DNA of 64,000 nt. It comes from Glaciecola sp. 33A. Lineage in GTDB: Bacteria > Pseudomonadota > Gammaproteobacteria > Enterobacterales > Alteromonadaceae. Location: the NCBI RefSeq assembly GCF_002836745.1, contig NZ_PJAR01000038.1:91945-155944 (forward strand). Reading direction: 5' to 3'. The translations under genes were made by a program, and so were the position numbers. How positions within the stretch are numbered: the stretch's first letter is position 1; the number at the start of each line of letters is the position of its first letter. Shown here piece after piece: positions 1 through 10,004 of this stretch. Below the pieces are notes generated by a model. It saw only the letters and a program-made list of their open reading frames with translations, was not told where the DNA came from and did not search any database.

Positions 1-534
1 ACTTGTGGGGAAGGGAGATTGACTGATTACTTGCGTGACTTTTTCGCTTTCAGCATTTAATCGGTATAACGAATTTTGGACCGTGAAATAGATTTCTTTT
101 CCTGATGCACTAGCAATGGCGCTAATCTCATTTGCCTTGATGATACTATTTTCAGTGGTTATGGTTGAGAAGCTGTCTGTTTCGTAATGATACTTACTTA
201 AGCCTTGGTCCGTTGCTATCCATAAATTACGCTGGTCGTCTATAACGATACCGCTCACTGAATTACTTGGAATTGAACCCGGTACTGAACCATCTGCGCT
301 GAATAATCGGTTTTGAAAGCCATCATATTTACTTAAACCGTCACTGCTGACGATCCAAATGAATCCATATTTATCTTCAATGGTTTGGATTACGTTGCTT
401 TGGGAAAAACCGTTTTGAGCAGAGAGGTGTTCAAAGTTCAGGCTGGTCAAGACTCTTGCAGTTGCCGGAGACAGAAACTGCATGCTTGCAAGCATGATTA
501 AGATAAGCCATTTCTGGGAAAAGGCACGAGTCAC
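1..534 (-). CDS. Sensor protein with two-component-regulator propeller repeats, N-terminal part only
   Basis: The reverse strand reads open for 178 codons to the left window edge, so the gene is cut off. It begins with a positively charged, hydrophobic signal-like segment (TRAFSQKWLILIMLASM). This is followed by repeats of the regulator-propeller type: GFSQSNVIQTIEDKYGFIWI, then DGLSKYDG, then NSVSGIVIDDQRNLWIATDQ. In this family such beta-propellers form the periplasmic sensor part of hybrid histidine kinases or GGDEF proteins; the output domain is outside the window. I chose the GTG at 534 because it gives a complete signal peptide; an ATG at 495 is possible. The output type is unknown. Confidence 0.7.
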   Translation of the reverse strand, partial: MTRAFSQKWLILIMLASMQFLSPATARVLTSLNFEHLSAQNGFSQSNVIQTIEDKYGFIWIVSSDGLSKYDGFQNRLFSADGSVPGSIPSNSVSGIVIDDQRNLWIATDQGLSKYHYETDSFSTITTENSIIKANEISAIASASGKEIYFTVQNSLYRLNAESEKVTQVISQSPFPTS

Positions 535-743
535 AAATTCTACCGCCTGATTCGTTATTATTGTTATTATTTTTAACTTGCTAAGAATGCCCAAAAAACC
601 GTGCTCTCTCAAGGTTTTATTGATGTTTTACCGTCGTTCGCTCAAATTTTAACCAATCATAATTGTATTTGCTTGAAAATTAACCGGATTGCGCCATATT
701 AGCACGTGTTAAGCGACATAGCTTGCTCGCTTTTTGAGCGCAT

Positions 744-3521
744 TTATTGGTATTTGACGACTTGTTTAAATGCAGTGGGATCATCAATGAATTCGAAGTC
801 TACAAAGCGGGTTTGAAGAGCGCTTTTGGGATCGGTAATAAATATTGCCTTTCCAAGACCGCTTCGTGCAACTAATTGTTCACAACCTTTTTTAAATAAG
901 TCGAACGTTAATAAATTAATAACGTCATCCATAGGATTGTTTTCAGTTGACGCACCCAAGTCATCAAAATCCATCCAAAGGCGCTGAGCCAGTTGGTTTG
1001 TATTTGTATCAAATGTTCTAAATTGCTTTTTTAGAGACGCTTTAAAACTATCAAAAATAGGTTCAAATTCACCAATGTTGCGAACAAAATCGTCAAGCAC
1101 ATCTGTCATTGCCACATATAAATCATAACTAGAATGTGTAGGCGACTGAATGTAAAAAGTTAGGCCGGGACGCTTATTGATGGGCAAGTAACCACAACCA
1201 ACTAGGTAACCCAAGTTTCGTTTATTTCGCAATTCATCAAAGAAAATAGGCGCCAGAAGTTTCTCAATAGCGATATACAAGCCACGGCACGCATTGTTAT
1301 TTGACGGAGATTGAAAATATAAAACAATGGCATGTTCCTGCTGTGACTGGTTATGCTGTATACATAGTTTTCGATCCGTTATTTGAGCAACATTCCTGCT
1401 TGATTTCAATACCTTGTCCACATCCTTAACGCATGCAACTACATTACTATGAAAGGCTTCAATTTGTGCCACAGTCCAATTGCCAACAGCTAAACCTTCG
1501 ATATGTATCTTTTTAAAATAAGCAATAGCTTGCAGGTGTAATTCGGATAACGACACTGTCTCGAGGACTGCCAATATAGACTCATGGCTAAAGGTATTTT
1601 CTTGCAACAAAATATTTACGTTAGCAAATAGTTGGTTGATAGGTTTGTTTAGTAGTGTATTTTTCAAACTTAAAGCGAGTTTTTCTTTTACAGCAGAAAA
1701 TATTGTAGGCTTTATGTTGAGTTGTTGTATAAAACTGAGTATCTCCTGACATAGCCCGAGTTGGCGGTCAGAAAAGCCACTAGTATGCAATGTCATACCA
1801 CCTTGATGGCCATATAACCTGACGTTTATTCCTGCCATTTCCGCGCCATTGTATACTTCACTGAGCTCCTCGTTCAAGCATGCAATCCACAGTCTTTTGA
1901 TAGCAACATTACGTGCACTTCCAATCATATTAGGATTTTCTAAAGAAAGATAACAATCGCCTTTTGGTGTTTTAAATTGGTAATTTTGCGAAAATTTTAA
2001 TAAAAAATCAAAATTCTTGAATGTTTTTATCTCGGTTGACTTAAGTTCTTGTGCCACCAAGCCAAAATTATTGCTCATAAAGGGATTTTTAGGAGGGAGT
2101 TGAAGTGATAATAATGTGTTATTTTTGATGTCGAAATCTAACTTCCGCAAACTAAATGGCACTTTATATTGCGTTGTTTTTTGATCACAAAATACCTGTG
2201 AATTGATACAAAACACGCGTAAATTTTTAACTGTAAAATAAGTAAGAAATTGCTCAAAAACGACTGGATCATAATTATCCATAACAACATCATATTCCAG
2301 TGCTTGTTGTAATGTCAGTTTATGCAATTTAGATGAAAGCATAACGGCTAGGTCAATACTCAAGGGCAGTATTGCATGCTCGACTTGCAAGGCTAATTGT
2401 TGAGCTTTTTCTTCAAATCGCCATTTTTCGATACCATTTTGTCTCAAAAAATCAAACCATTGCATAATCAATTGAATCATTTTTTTGGTGTTTGCTAATC
2501 CATGTTCTGTTAACCGCAAGTTAATATTGATGTCTTGAAAGTTGTCACCTTGAATACCGTCGCTAGCGCTTAAATCAAGAATAAATCCCATACGTTTTAA
2601 GTCGTGTTGTAAGGTGTTTTCTGAGCCATCTTCAATCAAATGTGTGACTAGTAAAATTGGCTTACTACGATAGTACCGAGAAACATTAGGAAGGCAAAAT
2701 GTGAGCATCAAATTTTGTGCGAATTTGTGAGGTTTAACCTCAATCAAACATCCTTTTTGCTGCGGTAAATACAAGTCTGGGTATTTTTTTGGGACAGTAG
2801 TGATATTGCTTGATTTAAAAGTAATAAGCTTTGATTCGATGAAAGTGATGAACTCAACGTTTGCCATTGTGTGAGGCAGAACAAAACATGCTTTTATTTT
2901 TTTTGCATTAAAATAGTGCTGGTGATGCTGGCGTAATTTCTGTTGCAATTCTGCTTTTGTGAATTGAGTGAATATTGTTTTGTTACCAACGCTAAATCGA
3001 CTAAAAGGATGGTTAGGATTGCAAGTTTGTTTATGCACGTCATAGAGGCGGCGAACATCGTCCAGCTTCCTCATCGAAAACTCAGCGTCGATAGCATCAA
3101 TTTCTTGAGAAATTCCATCCATGCTCAATATAGGCTGTGTCAGCATATCAATCAACACATCCAACGCTTGTGAAAACTGATTTACTTGACAATCAAAATG
3201 AACATTACAAGACTCTGCACAAGTCCAAGCATTAACGAAGCCACCGTGTGTGTCGAGTAATTGATTTAAGAAGTTTCCATCAGGGTAGTTTTGGCTGCCA
3301 GCAAAAAGCATATGTTCCATAAGATGGGACAAGCCTTGGCATTCATCAGGATCACTAAAGTGGCCCATCTCAATTGATATTGAAACGGCCGCTTTTTGTG
3401 CCTCAGGGCATTTTATCAGGGCGTACTCGAGACCATTTTCAAGTTTTCTTGTTGAATAATCTCGATTTTCTATTCTTGATAGGAGCAATGATTTTCCTTT
3501 TAAGTGGTAGACTGATAACAC
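744..3521 (-). CDS. M16 family zinc metallopeptidase (insulinase / protease III-like)
   Basis: This 925-aa protein has the length and layout of the pitrilysin/insulin-degrading enzyme group. The inverted zinc motif HLMEH is at residues 66-70, with the third ligand Glu147 in AIDAEF, exactly the HxxEH-x76-E spacing of the family. A middle and C-terminal M16 half follow (for example LRNKRNLGYLVGCGY, typical of the inactive second half). E. coli protease III is periplasmic, but here no convincing signal peptide precedes the catalytic domain, so a cytoplasmic site is possible. It is transcribed alone, opposite to sixA. Substrates cannot be told from sequence. Confidence 0.9.
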   Translation of the reverse strand: MLSVYHLKGKSLLLSRIENRDYSTRKLENGLEYALIKCPEAQKAAVSISIEMGHFSDPDECQGLSHLMEHMLFAGSQNYPDGNFLNQLLDTHGGFVNAWTCAESCNVHFDCQVNQFSQALDVLIDMLTQPILSMDGISQEIDAIDAEFSMRKLDDVRRLYDVHKQTCNPNHPFSRFSVGNKTIFTQFTKAELQQKLRQHHQHYFNAKKIKACFVLPHTMANVEFITFIESKLITFKSSNITTVPKKYPDLYLPQQKGCLIEVKPHKFAQNLMLTFCLPNVSRYYRSKPILLVTHLIEDGSENTLQHDLKRMGFILDLSASDGIQGDNFQDININLRLTEHGLANTKKMIQLIMQWFDFLRQNGIEKWRFEEKAQQLALQVEHAILPLSIDLAVMLSSKLHKLTLQQALEYDVVMDNYDPVVFEQFLTYFTVKNLRVFCINSQVFCDQKTTQYKVPFSLRKLDFDIKNNTLLSLQLPPKNPFMSNNFGLVAQELKSTEIKTFKNFDFLLKFSQNYQFKTPKGDCYLSLENPNMIGSARNVAIKRLWIACLNEELSEVYNGAEMAGINVRLYGHQGGMTLHTSGFSDRQLGLCQEILSFIQQLNIKPTIFSAVKEKLALSLKNTLLNKPINQLFANVNILLQENTFSHESILAVLETVSLSELHLQAIAYFKKIHIEGLAVGNWTVAQIEAFHSNVVACVKDVDKVLKSSRNVAQITDRKLCIQHNQSQQEHAIVLYFQSPSNNNACRGLYIAIEKLLAPIFFDELRNKRNLGYLVGCGYLPINKRPGLTFYIQSPTHSSYDLYVAMTDVLDDFVRNIGEFEPIFDSFKASLKKQFRTFDTNTNQLAQRLWMDFDDLGASTENNPMDDVINLLTFDLFKKGCEQLVARSGLGKAIFITDPKSALQTRFVDFEFIDDPTAFKQVVKYQ

Positions 3522-3653
3522 CTGTAATTGGAATAGTTGTAAAGGAATTTCGACTATTGTCGTTAAATTGATACTAAAACGCTATTGTGGACAGGGCTGA
3601 TAAAGTGTTAGCGTCCATTCGCGAAAAAACTTCATTAAAAAGATAACTATTTC

Positions 3654-4142
3654 ATGATTATATTTGTAATGCGTCATGGTGAGGCCGAGCCTTATAAACA
3701 AGATGATCAATCCAGACATCTTACCAGGTTTGGTGTTTCACAATCTGAACATGCGGCAAAATGGATGGCCAAGCAGCTGGATGCACATAGTCCCTTGAAA
3801 CAAGTGGATCTGACGTTGGTGAGCCCATATGTTCGGACGATTGAAACTTTGGGGGCTGTTGAGCAGTTTATGTCAATTAGGAAGACCATCCAAACTTCCG
3901 CGATTACCCCTGATGGCAATGCCAATGATGTCCAAGATCTAATCGATGGGGAGTTGTTACAAGACAACAGTATTAAATGCTTACTAGTAATTAGTCACAT
4001 GCCGCTGGTGAGTTTATTGAGTGATGTTGTTTGCCATGGATTTAACGCGCGTATTTTCGATACTGCTGATGTTCTTATGATTAATTACGATTTTGAGCGC
4101 TCATCAGGCAGTCAGTTAGGATTTTATCAAAGCCTAACTTAA
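3654..4142 (+). CDS. sixA: Phosphohistidine phosphatase SixA
   Basis: This 162-aa protein of the histidine phosphatase superfamily opens with VMRHGEAEP, where the RHG motif places the phospho-accepting histidine at residue 8. A second conserved histidine is at about 115 in VISHMPLVS. Length and motifs match SixA, a cytoplasmic enzyme that dephosphorylates phosphohistidine proteins such as ArcB or the nitrogen PTS component NPr. It starts 132 bases from the divergently placed M16 peptidase gene, so both promoters must lie in that gap. A 7-bp hairpin (AACTCGC/GCGAGTT, 4159-4186) lies just downstream. Confidence 0.9.
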   Translation: MIIFVMRHGEAEPYKQDDQSRHLTRFGVSQSEHAAKWMAKQLDAHSPLKQVDLTLVSPYVRTIETLGAVEQFMSIRKTIQTSAITPDGNANDVQDLIDGELLQDNSIKCLLVISHMPLVSLLSDVVCHGFNARIFDTADVLMINYDFERSSGSQLGFYQSLT

Positions 4143-4158
4143 CCTTACCCAACTCTTT

Positions 4159-4186
4159 AACTCGCTATTATTATTTTTTGCGAGTT
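4159..4186 (+). terminator. Hairpin downstream of sixA
   Basis: The arms AACTCGC and GCGAGTT form a 7-bp stem around a 14-base T-rich loop. No clean T-run follows, so it may act as a weak terminator or only as a 3' stabilising hairpin. Confidence 0.35.
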
Positions 4187-4269
4187 TCCTGTCGAACATT
4201 CATTTAGTATTTCCTATACTTACCGATACATACATATTGGTTATTAATTGAAGATTCTTAATTGTTCAC

Positions 4270-4491
4270 ATGTCAAAAAAGTCATTGCCATTAACGTTGT
4301 ATCAGACTCTTGAGAAGCATGCTCAAGAGGCGGATATTAACAATGATGAAGAACTCAAGGACATATTAGATAAGTTAGCTTCCCTTAACCAAAAGGTGGA
4401 AGCCTTTAAACAGCGTGCGCGTGAAAAGAGAGTTGAAAAGGCCCCAAACGTATTTCCTTTAAAATCACGTAAACCATCTAACACGCAATAA
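4270..4491 (+). CDS. Small charged hypothetical protein
   Basis: This 73-aa protein has no recognised domain. The middle (residues about 20-58) is rich in Glu, Lys and Leu and looks like one long helix or short coiled coil; the tail is basic. There is no signal peptide or membrane segment. It lies between sixA and the convergent corB and ends only 13 bases before the corB stop. Codon use looks ordinary for the region, which supports a real gene, but no function can be given. Confidence 0.6.
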   Translation: MSKKSLPLTLYQTLEKHAQEADINNDEELKDILDKLASLNQKVEAFKQRAREKRVEKAPNVFPLKSRKPSNTQ

Positions 4492-4504
4492 CATATCCGC
4501 CTTT

Positions 4505-5806
4505 TTATTGTTTCGTTGCTGCATCTACTTCGATAATAGAGGTGTAAAAAAGGGGTAAAATTCTAACTGTTTTTATCATATTGCCACTAATATCGACTAT
4601 TTCAACAGGGTAACCAGCCAGTCGCACACTGATGTTATTTTCAGGTATTGCCTCTAAATACTCAATAATTAAACCATTGAGCGTTTTTGGGCCCTCTGTT
4701 GGGAAATGCCAATCCATCTCTTTGTTCAATTCTCTGATGTTAGCACTACCGTCAACCAAGTAGCTTCCGTCTGGTTGCTCTAACGCTTCTTTGCTATAGT
4801 CTGGGAGCATGGATGTTGTAAAATCACCAATAATCTCTTCCAATATGTCTTCTAATGTTACCAGACCTTGAATATCTCCATATTCATCAACTACCAAGCC
4901 AATCCGTTCTTTGACCGCTTGAAACTTATACATTAATGTATGCAGCGATGTGGAGTCAGGTGTGTAATAAATCTCCTTTACCGCACGTAGTATGGTCGCT
5001 TTGGTGAATTGGTCCTTAGATAATAACCTGAGTGCATCGCGAACATGAATAAAACCGACTGCATCATCAATGCTGTCGCGGTATAGCAAAACACGGGTAT
5101 GTTGTGAATGAGTCAGTTGCTTTTGAATGTCTTTCCAATCGTCGTTGATATCAATTGCATAGATATCGCTTCGCGCTACCATTATATCTTCTGCGGTGAC
5201 TTTTTCTAAGTCTAAGATGCTTACTAACATATCTTGGTGTTTCTTAGGGATTAGGTTTCCGGCTTCGTACACAACGGTTCGCAATTCTTCACGACTCAAT
5301 GAATCTCCATTTTCGCCACTCGGGTTAATCCGCAAAATAGCCAGAATAACATTAGTAAATCCGTTGACGAGTTTTACAAAGGGTGTAAAAACAAATAATA
5401 AAGGTAATAGGATCAATGAACTAGGATATGCGATTTTTTCAGGATACATTGCGGCTAAGGTTTTGGGTGTTACTTCAGCAAATACTAGCATGACAAGTGT
5501 CAAACCAAATGTAGTAACGATTGTGCCGTAAAATTCACCAAAATAACGAGAGGCAATAATACCGGCGATAAGCGACGCCGCGATATTTGCTAAGTTATTG
5601 CCGATCAAAATAAGCCCAATTAACTTGTCCGGTCGGTCGATTAACTTTTGAACACGCAGTGCTCTGGGGTCACCCTCATTAGCCAAGTGTTTTAGCTTGT
5701 ATCTGTTAATCGTCATCATGCCTGTTTCAGAACTTGAAAAATAGGCTGAAACGACAATAAGCACAGCAAGAATGGTAAAGAGAGTTTGGGTGGAAATAGC
5801 GTCCAA
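4505..5806 (-). CDS. corB: CorB/CorC-family (CNNM) membrane protein with CBS domains
   Basis: This 433-aa protein starts with a DUF21 (CNNM) membrane domain: four hydrophobic segments within residues 8-150, including ASLIAGIIASRYFG and the family stretch VFAEVTPKTLAA. Two CBS domains (about 195-320, with the signature LVVDEYGDIQGLVTLEDILEEI) and a C-terminal CorC_HlyC domain follow. E. coli yfjD/corB has the same layout and the same position beside corE and ffh. The family is linked to magnesium/cobalt efflux or resistance; transport itself is inference. The next gene on the same strand, corE, begins 125 bases upstream. Confidence 0.88.
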   Translation of the reverse strand: MDAISTQTLFTILAVLIVVSAYFSSSETGMMTINRYKLKHLANEGDPRALRVQKLIDRPDKLIGLILIGNNLANIAASLIAGIIASRYFGEFYGTIVTTFGLTLVMLVFAEVTPKTLAAMYPEKIAYPSSLILLPLLFVFTPFVKLVNGFTNVILAILRINPSGENGDSLSREELRTVVYEAGNLIPKKHQDMLVSILDLEKVTAEDIMVARSDIYAIDINDDWKDIQKQLTHSQHTRVLLYRDSIDDAVGFIHVRDALRLLSKDQFTKATILRAVKEIYYTPDSTSLHTLMYKFQAVKERIGLVVDEYGDIQGLVTLEDILEEIIGDFTTSMLPDYSKEALEQPDGSYLVDGSANIRELNKEMDWHFPTEGPKTLNGLIIEYLEAIPENNISVRLAGYPVEIVDISGNMIKTVRILPLFYTSIIEVDAATKQ

Positions 5807-5931
5807 CTATGAGTTTCCTCGTATAATTTGTGCACAAATAAAAAATGATTGCAACGCGTCTAGTATCTACTATTCAAAAGCGAGTATCTAGTATTAAAAA
5901 GAGCATGGTTAGCGATTGCGATTAGGTGATG

Positions 5932-6732
5932 TTATAAAATAATCTCGCGAACTAATCGACTGCCGAAGTAGGCGAGTGTTAATAAGGTAACACCTACCAA
6001 ATTGAATGTGACTAATACACGCGTTTTAAGCCCTGAGAAGTGATGCAAAACTAAGGCTAAGACATAGACAAGGAAACCTAGACTCGACAAAATAGTTTTG
6101 TGGGCATAGCCATCAGCAAGCATATTTGGTACGAATATAAACCCTGAAACTAACGTAATGGCAAGCAACACAGTGCCCATTATCATTAATTTCGTTAGGA
6201 TATTTTCAACACTGAGTAGCGGAGGCAGTTGATTGTTGGCCAACGAAATCTGTTTGTGCTTTAACTGGTAGTTAATATAGCCGAGCTGCAAAGCATACAA
6301 AAAACTAATGCTCAGCACGCCAAATGCAAATAAACTCAATATAATGTGAATAATGAGGCCGAAGCTCATGTCGATATGAATACCTGTGCTTTGAGGAATA
6401 AGTATTTGTAAGGTGATAAATAATGCTGAAAATAAACTGACGACAGGTAAGAAAACTAAATTTTTAATATATGCATTAGCCGCCACCATAGTGACAGTGA
6501 CTAACCATGCTAGTAAAACCGCGACTTGGGTAATGCTCAATTGCTCAGATTGATTATTAAGGGTTGATACTAAAATAAAGCCTAAGTGCCCAACAATTGC
6601 GGCATAAAGTATATAATGTGGTAACTTGCTTACTTTATTATGAGGCGAAAAAAATGCCTTTGACAGCGCTATTCCTGCCCATAAATAAAGGCACAGCGTA
6701 GGAGCGTAAACAGCAAAACTATAATCCATCAT
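5932..6732 (-). CDS. corE: CcsA/YpjD-like inner membrane protein (CorE)
   Basis: This 266-aa protein is almost wholly hydrophobic, with about eight membrane helices. It belongs to the cytochrome c assembly-like (CcsA/YpjD) family; conserved pieces include LAWLVTVTMV and SLGFLVYVLALVLHHFSGLKTR. In E. coli the orthologue ypjD sits between ffh and corB exactly as here and has been linked to cobalt/magnesium resistance together with corB. It is divergent from ffh with about 105 bases between the start codons. A role in cytochrome c maturation is unlikely at this locus because no ccs partner genes are nearby. Confidence 0.85.
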   Translation of the reverse strand: MMDYSFAVYAPTLCLYLWAGIALSKAFFSPHNKVSKLPHYILYAAIVGHLGFILVSTLNNQSEQLSITQVAVLLAWLVTVTMVAANAYIKNLVFLPVVSLFSALFITLQILIPQSTGIHIDMSFGLIIHIILSLFAFGVLSISFLYALQLGYINYQLKHKQISLANNQLPPLLSVENILTKLMIMGTVLLAITLVSGFIFVPNMLADGYAHKTILSSLGFLVYVLALVLHHFSGLKTRVLVTFNLVGVTLLTLAYFGSRLVREIIL

Positions 6733-6837
6733 TAACCTTAATTAAAACCCTCGCAAGTTTATAACAAAACAGTGTCGATATACGCAACATAATTATTGTA
6801 TACTCTAGGGTAATTATAGAGAAATCAAATTATTAAT

Positions 6838-8232
6838 ATGTTTCAGAATTTATCAGACAGATTAGGCCAAACCCTCAAAAACATCAGTGGTAAAGGCAGA
6901 ATAACCGAAGACAACATTAAAGATACCTTGCGTGAAGTGCGCATGGCCCTGCTTGAAGCGGATGTTGCACTACCCGTCATTAAAGATTTTGTGGCACGCA
7001 TAAAAGAACGCTCGGTCGGTATTGAGGTATCTAGAAGTCTCAACCCAGGTCAAATGCTAATTAAAATTGTTCAAGGTGAACTTGAAGCAATTATGGGTTC
7101 AGAGAACGAAGGTCTAAATCTTGCGACAACACCGCCAGCAATCATTTTGATGGCGGGTTTGCAAGGTGTAGGTAAAACCACCACTGTCGGTAAACTTTCT
7201 AAATACTTGAAAGAACGCGAAAAGAAAAAAGTAATGGTAGTTAGTGCCGATGTATATAGACCGGCGGCCATAAAACAACTTCAAACCTTGGCGGAAGAAG
7301 TTGATGTCGAGTTCTTCCCTTCTTCAGCGCTACAACGACCCATCGATATTGTTGAAGGTGCCATTGCACAAGCGAAATTAAAGTTCATTGACGTGTTAAT
7401 TGTGGATACTGCAGGTCGCCTTGCTGTTGATACTGAAATGATGAACGAAATTCAACTGCTACACAAAGCGGTGAAGCCTGTTGAGACTCTCTTTGTGGTC
7501 GATGCCATGACAGGTCAAGACGCCGCCAATACAGCAAAAGCATTCAACGAAGCGTTGCCATTAACCGGTGTTATTTTGACGAAGGCCGACGGTGATGCTC
7601 GCGGTGGTGCTGCACTATCAGTTAAACACATTACGGGTAAACCAATTAAATTTTTAGGTATGGGCGAAAAGCTCGATGCCTTAGAACCGTTTCATCCACA
7701 ACGTATCGCCAGTCGTATATTGGGCATGGGCGATGTTCTGAGCTTAATTGAGGACGTTGAACGCAAAGTCGATAAAGACAAAGCACAACAACTCGCTCAG
7801 AAAATGAAGAAGGGTAAAGGGTTTGATCTACAGGACTTTAAAGAGCAGTTAGAGCAGATGCGAAACATGGGCGGCATGATGTCGCTGATGGATAAAATGC
7901 CAGGCATGGGCAATATGACGGCGAAAATTAAAGACCAAGCGAACGATAAACAGTTCACCCAAATGGAAGCTATTATAAATTCCATGACTCCATCAGAGCG
8001 TCAGCGCCCGGATGTTATCAAAGGATCAAGAAAGCGTCGAATTGCTTCTGGTTCAGGCACCCAAATTCAAGACGTAAACAAATTGCTTAAGCAATTCATG
8101 CAGATGCAAAAAATGATGAAGAAAATGTCGGGTGGCGGTATGAAGAAAATGATGCGCGGCATGGGAGGGATGATGCCTCCCGGCGGTGCAGGTGGTGCGG
8201 GCGGCATGGGTGGTGGCTTCGGTCCTCGCTAA
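6838..8232 (+). CDS. ffh: Signal recognition particle GTPase Ffh
   Basis: This 464-aa SRP54-type protein has an N-terminal four-helix domain, a GTPase domain and a methionine-rich M domain. Visible motifs are GLQGVGKTT (107-115), DTAGR (190-194) and TKADGDARGG from 248. The M domain has many Met residues and the SRPDVIKGSR-like stretch that binds 4.5S RNA. The tail is Gly/Met/Pro-rich. It directs ribosomes making inner-membrane proteins to FtsY and SecYEG. The divergent corE-ffh gap contains AT-rich promoter-like sequence. It is followed by a hairpin and a separate rpsP promoter. Confidence 0.98.
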   Translation: MFQNLSDRLGQTLKNISGKGRITEDNIKDTLREVRMALLEADVALPVIKDFVARIKERSVGIEVSRSLNPGQMLIKIVQGELEAIMGSENEGLNLATTPPAIILMAGLQGVGKTTTVGKLSKYLKEREKKKVMVVSADVYRPAAIKQLQTLAEEVDVEFFPSSALQRPIDIVEGAIAQAKLKFIDVLIVDTAGRLAVDTEMMNEIQLLHKAVKPVETLFVVDAMTGQDAANTAKAFNEALPLTGVILTKADGDARGGAALSVKHITGKPIKFLGMGEKLDALEPFHPQRIASRILGMGDVLSLIEDVERKVDKDKAQQLAQKMKKGKGFDLQDFKEQLEQMRNMGGMMSLMDKMPGMGNMTAKIKDQANDKQFTQMEAIINSMTPSERQRPDVIKGSRKRRIASGSGTQIQDVNKLLKQFMQMQKMMKKMSGGGMKKMMRGMGGMMPPGGAGGAGGMGGGFGPR

Positions 8233-8275
8233 ATGCCATTAGTATAAGCACTAAACGGGTCTAATAGGCCCCTTT

Positions 8276-8318
8276 GCTCATTTTGTCTTTAGAGTGACAA
8301 AGACCTTGCAAAATGAGC
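8276..8318 (+). terminator. Extended hairpin between ffh and rpsP
   Basis: Outer arms GCTCATTTTG and CAAAATGAGC are perfect complements (10 bp). Inside them GTCTTT and AAAGAC form a second stem, giving a long stacked hairpin. No T-run follows, so it may be a 3' end or processing signal for ffh rather than a simple intrinsic terminator. Its right arm overlaps the -35 region proposed for rpsP. Confidence 0.45.
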
Positions 8319-8333
8319 CGTGGGGCGTATAAT
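8306..8333 (+). promoter_or_regulatory. Sigma70-type promoter of the rpsP-rimM-trmD-rplS operon
   Basis: TTGCAA (8306-8311), 16 bases, then a perfect TATAAT (8328-8333) lie about 75 bases before rpsP. The operon has its own promoter in E. coli too. The leader after it is GC-rich and unstructured by eye. Confidence 0.6.
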
Positions 8334-8407
8334 TCCGCAACCTTTTTTCCAGCGTAGCGGGAATTAGGGTATGTTAACGGTAACGCTACAATGAGTTTGA
8401 GGCATAT

Positions 8408-8656
8408 ATGGTTACTATTCGCTTACAGCGTGGTGGCGCAAAGAAGCGTCCATTTTATCAAGTAGTTGTTGCAGACAGTCGTCGTGCACGCAACGGTAAA
8501 TTCATCGAAAACTTGGGTTTCTTCAATCCAACTGCTCAAGGTCAAGCTGAACGTTTACGTTTAGACCTAGCGCGTGTTGAGTATTGGGTAGGCGTAGGGG
8601 CAGGTGTTTCTGACCGCGTAGCTCGCTTGGTAAAAGATTCAAAAGTTGCTGCTTAG
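8408..8656 (+). CDS. rpsP: 30S ribosomal protein S16
   Basis: This 82-aa protein is the full length of bacterial S16 and opens with the family signature [20 protein letters not shown]. It is a small-subunit assembly protein binding 16S rRNA. It is the first gene of the rpsP-rimM-trmD-rplS operon, with rimM 32 bases downstream. Confidence 0.98.
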   Translation: MVTIRLQRGGAKKRPFYQVVVADSRRARNGKFIENLGFFNPTAQGQAERLRLDLARVEYWVGVGAGVSDRVARLVKDSKVAA

Positions 8657-8688
8657 TAGCGCTTTTTTATTAGTCATTTGAGGTAAAG

Positions 8689-9219
8689 ATGAGTTCAGCG
8701 TCTGACACAATTATTGTTGGCAAAATCGGCGCTCCTTATGGGGTTAAAGGTTGGGTCAAAATAAACAGCTTTACACAAGTGACAAAAGATATATTTGGTT
8801 ATGCACCTTGGCAGTTAAACGGCAACGGTTGCGATAATCAAGAGATACAAATTGACGAGTGGCGAGCACACGGTAATGGTCTGGTTGCTAAGTTAGTTGG
8901 AATTGAATCAAGAGAAGATGTTGAGCAAATTAAAAATGCTGAGATATCGGTTCCTACTTCAGTTTTGCCTGAGTTAGAGGAAGATTTTTATTGGAAAGAT
9001 TTAATTGGTATGCAAGTTGTAACCGACAAAGGCTATGATTTGGGTGTCATTAAAGACATGTTCGAAACAGGTGCAAACGATGTCATGCTTATAAAAGCTA
9101 GACATAACGATGCATTCGGTCAAAAAGAACGTTTGTTACCATTCTTACATGACCAAGTTGTGTTGAATGTTGATAAACAGGCTAAATCTATTACGGTGGA
9201 CTGGGATCCAGGTTTTTAA
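8689..9219 (+). CDS. rimM: 16S rRNA processing protein RimM
   Basis: This 176-aa protein has the RimM N-terminal beta-barrel ([22 protein letters not shown]) and the C-terminal PRC-barrel ([20 protein letters not shown]). It assists maturation of the 30S head and binds S19. A TAATG overlap of one base joins it to trmD, suggesting translational coupling. Start ATG at 8689 has GAGGTAA upstream. Confidence 0.97.
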   Translation: MSSASDTIIVGKIGAPYGVKGWVKINSFTQVTKDIFGYAPWQLNGNGCDNQEIQIDEWRAHGNGLVAKLVGIESREDVEQIKNAEISVPTSVLPELEEDFYWKDLIGMQVVTDKGYDLGVIKDMFETGANDVMLIKARHNDAFGQKERLLPFLHDQVVLNVDKQAKSITVDWDPGF

Positions 9220-9986
9220 TGAAACCTACCCAACGTTTCGGTGTAGTGACGCTTTTTCCTGAGATGTTTGAACCCTTCTTGAATCAAGGCGTGTTTGGCA
9301 GAGCAGTGAGAAACGGCATTATTAAGGTGGATATATTTAATCCTCGTGATTATACCACCGACAAACATCGAACCGTTGATGACCGCCCTTATGGTGGTGG
9401 CCCTGGAATGCTGATGATGGTACAGCCATTAACTGACGCAATATCTGATGCAAAAACTGCATTAGGTGAAAATAGCCTGGTTGTTTATTTAACACCACAA
9501 GGTAAAACGCTAAACCAGACAGCGGTTCAGTCTCTAACGCAGCTACCTAATATTATATTAGTGGCTGGGAGATACGAAGGCATTGACGAGCGCGTTATTA
9601 ATGCATTAGTTGATCAGGAATGGTCAATTGGGGATTACGTCTTAAGTGGCGGCGAGCTGCCAGCAATGGTGTTGATGGATTCGGTATCGAGATTGTTGCC
9701 TGATGTATTAGGACATAGTCAATCAGCGGTGGAAGATTCTTTCACGAATGGTTTACTAGATTGTCCGCATTATACTCGGCCCGAAGTGTTAAATGGTGAA
9801 GTTGTTCCGAGTGTGTTGCTAAGTGGCAATCATGAAAAAATTAGGCAGTGGCGACTCACAAAGTCTCTAAAAAGAACTTTGGAAAGACGCCCTGATTTAC
9901 TAAATTACCTAGCTCTGACTGAGGAGCAACAAATAATTCTGTCCCAGCTAAAGTCTGGGCAGAAGTTGCAGCAGAATGACAGTTAA
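9219..9986 (+). CDS. trmD: tRNA (guanine-37-N1) methyltransferase
   Basis: This 255-aa SPOUT methyltransferase makes m1G37 in tRNAs that read CNN codons, which prevents frameshifting. Visible family motifs are [11 protein letters not shown], the knot segment [13 protein letters not shown], and [15 protein letters not shown], the AdoMet-binding trefoil loop. Length is normal. Its start overlaps the rimM stop by one base; rplS begins 18 bases after its stop, as in E. coli. Confidence 0.98.
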   Translation: MKPTQRFGVVTLFPEMFEPFLNQGVFGRAVRNGIIKVDIFNPRDYTTDKHRTVDDRPYGGGPGMLMMVQPLTDAISDAKTALGENSLVVYLTPQGKTLNQTAVQSLTQLPNIILVAGRYEGIDERVINALVDQEWSIGDYVLSGGELPAMVLMDSVSRLLPDVLGHSQSAVEDSFTNGLLDCPHYTRPEVLNGEVVPSVLLSGNHEKIRQWRLTKSLKRTLERRPDLLNYLALTEEQQIILSQLKSGQKLQQNDS

Positions 9987-10004
9987 CTAGGATGAGAGGA
10001 TCTG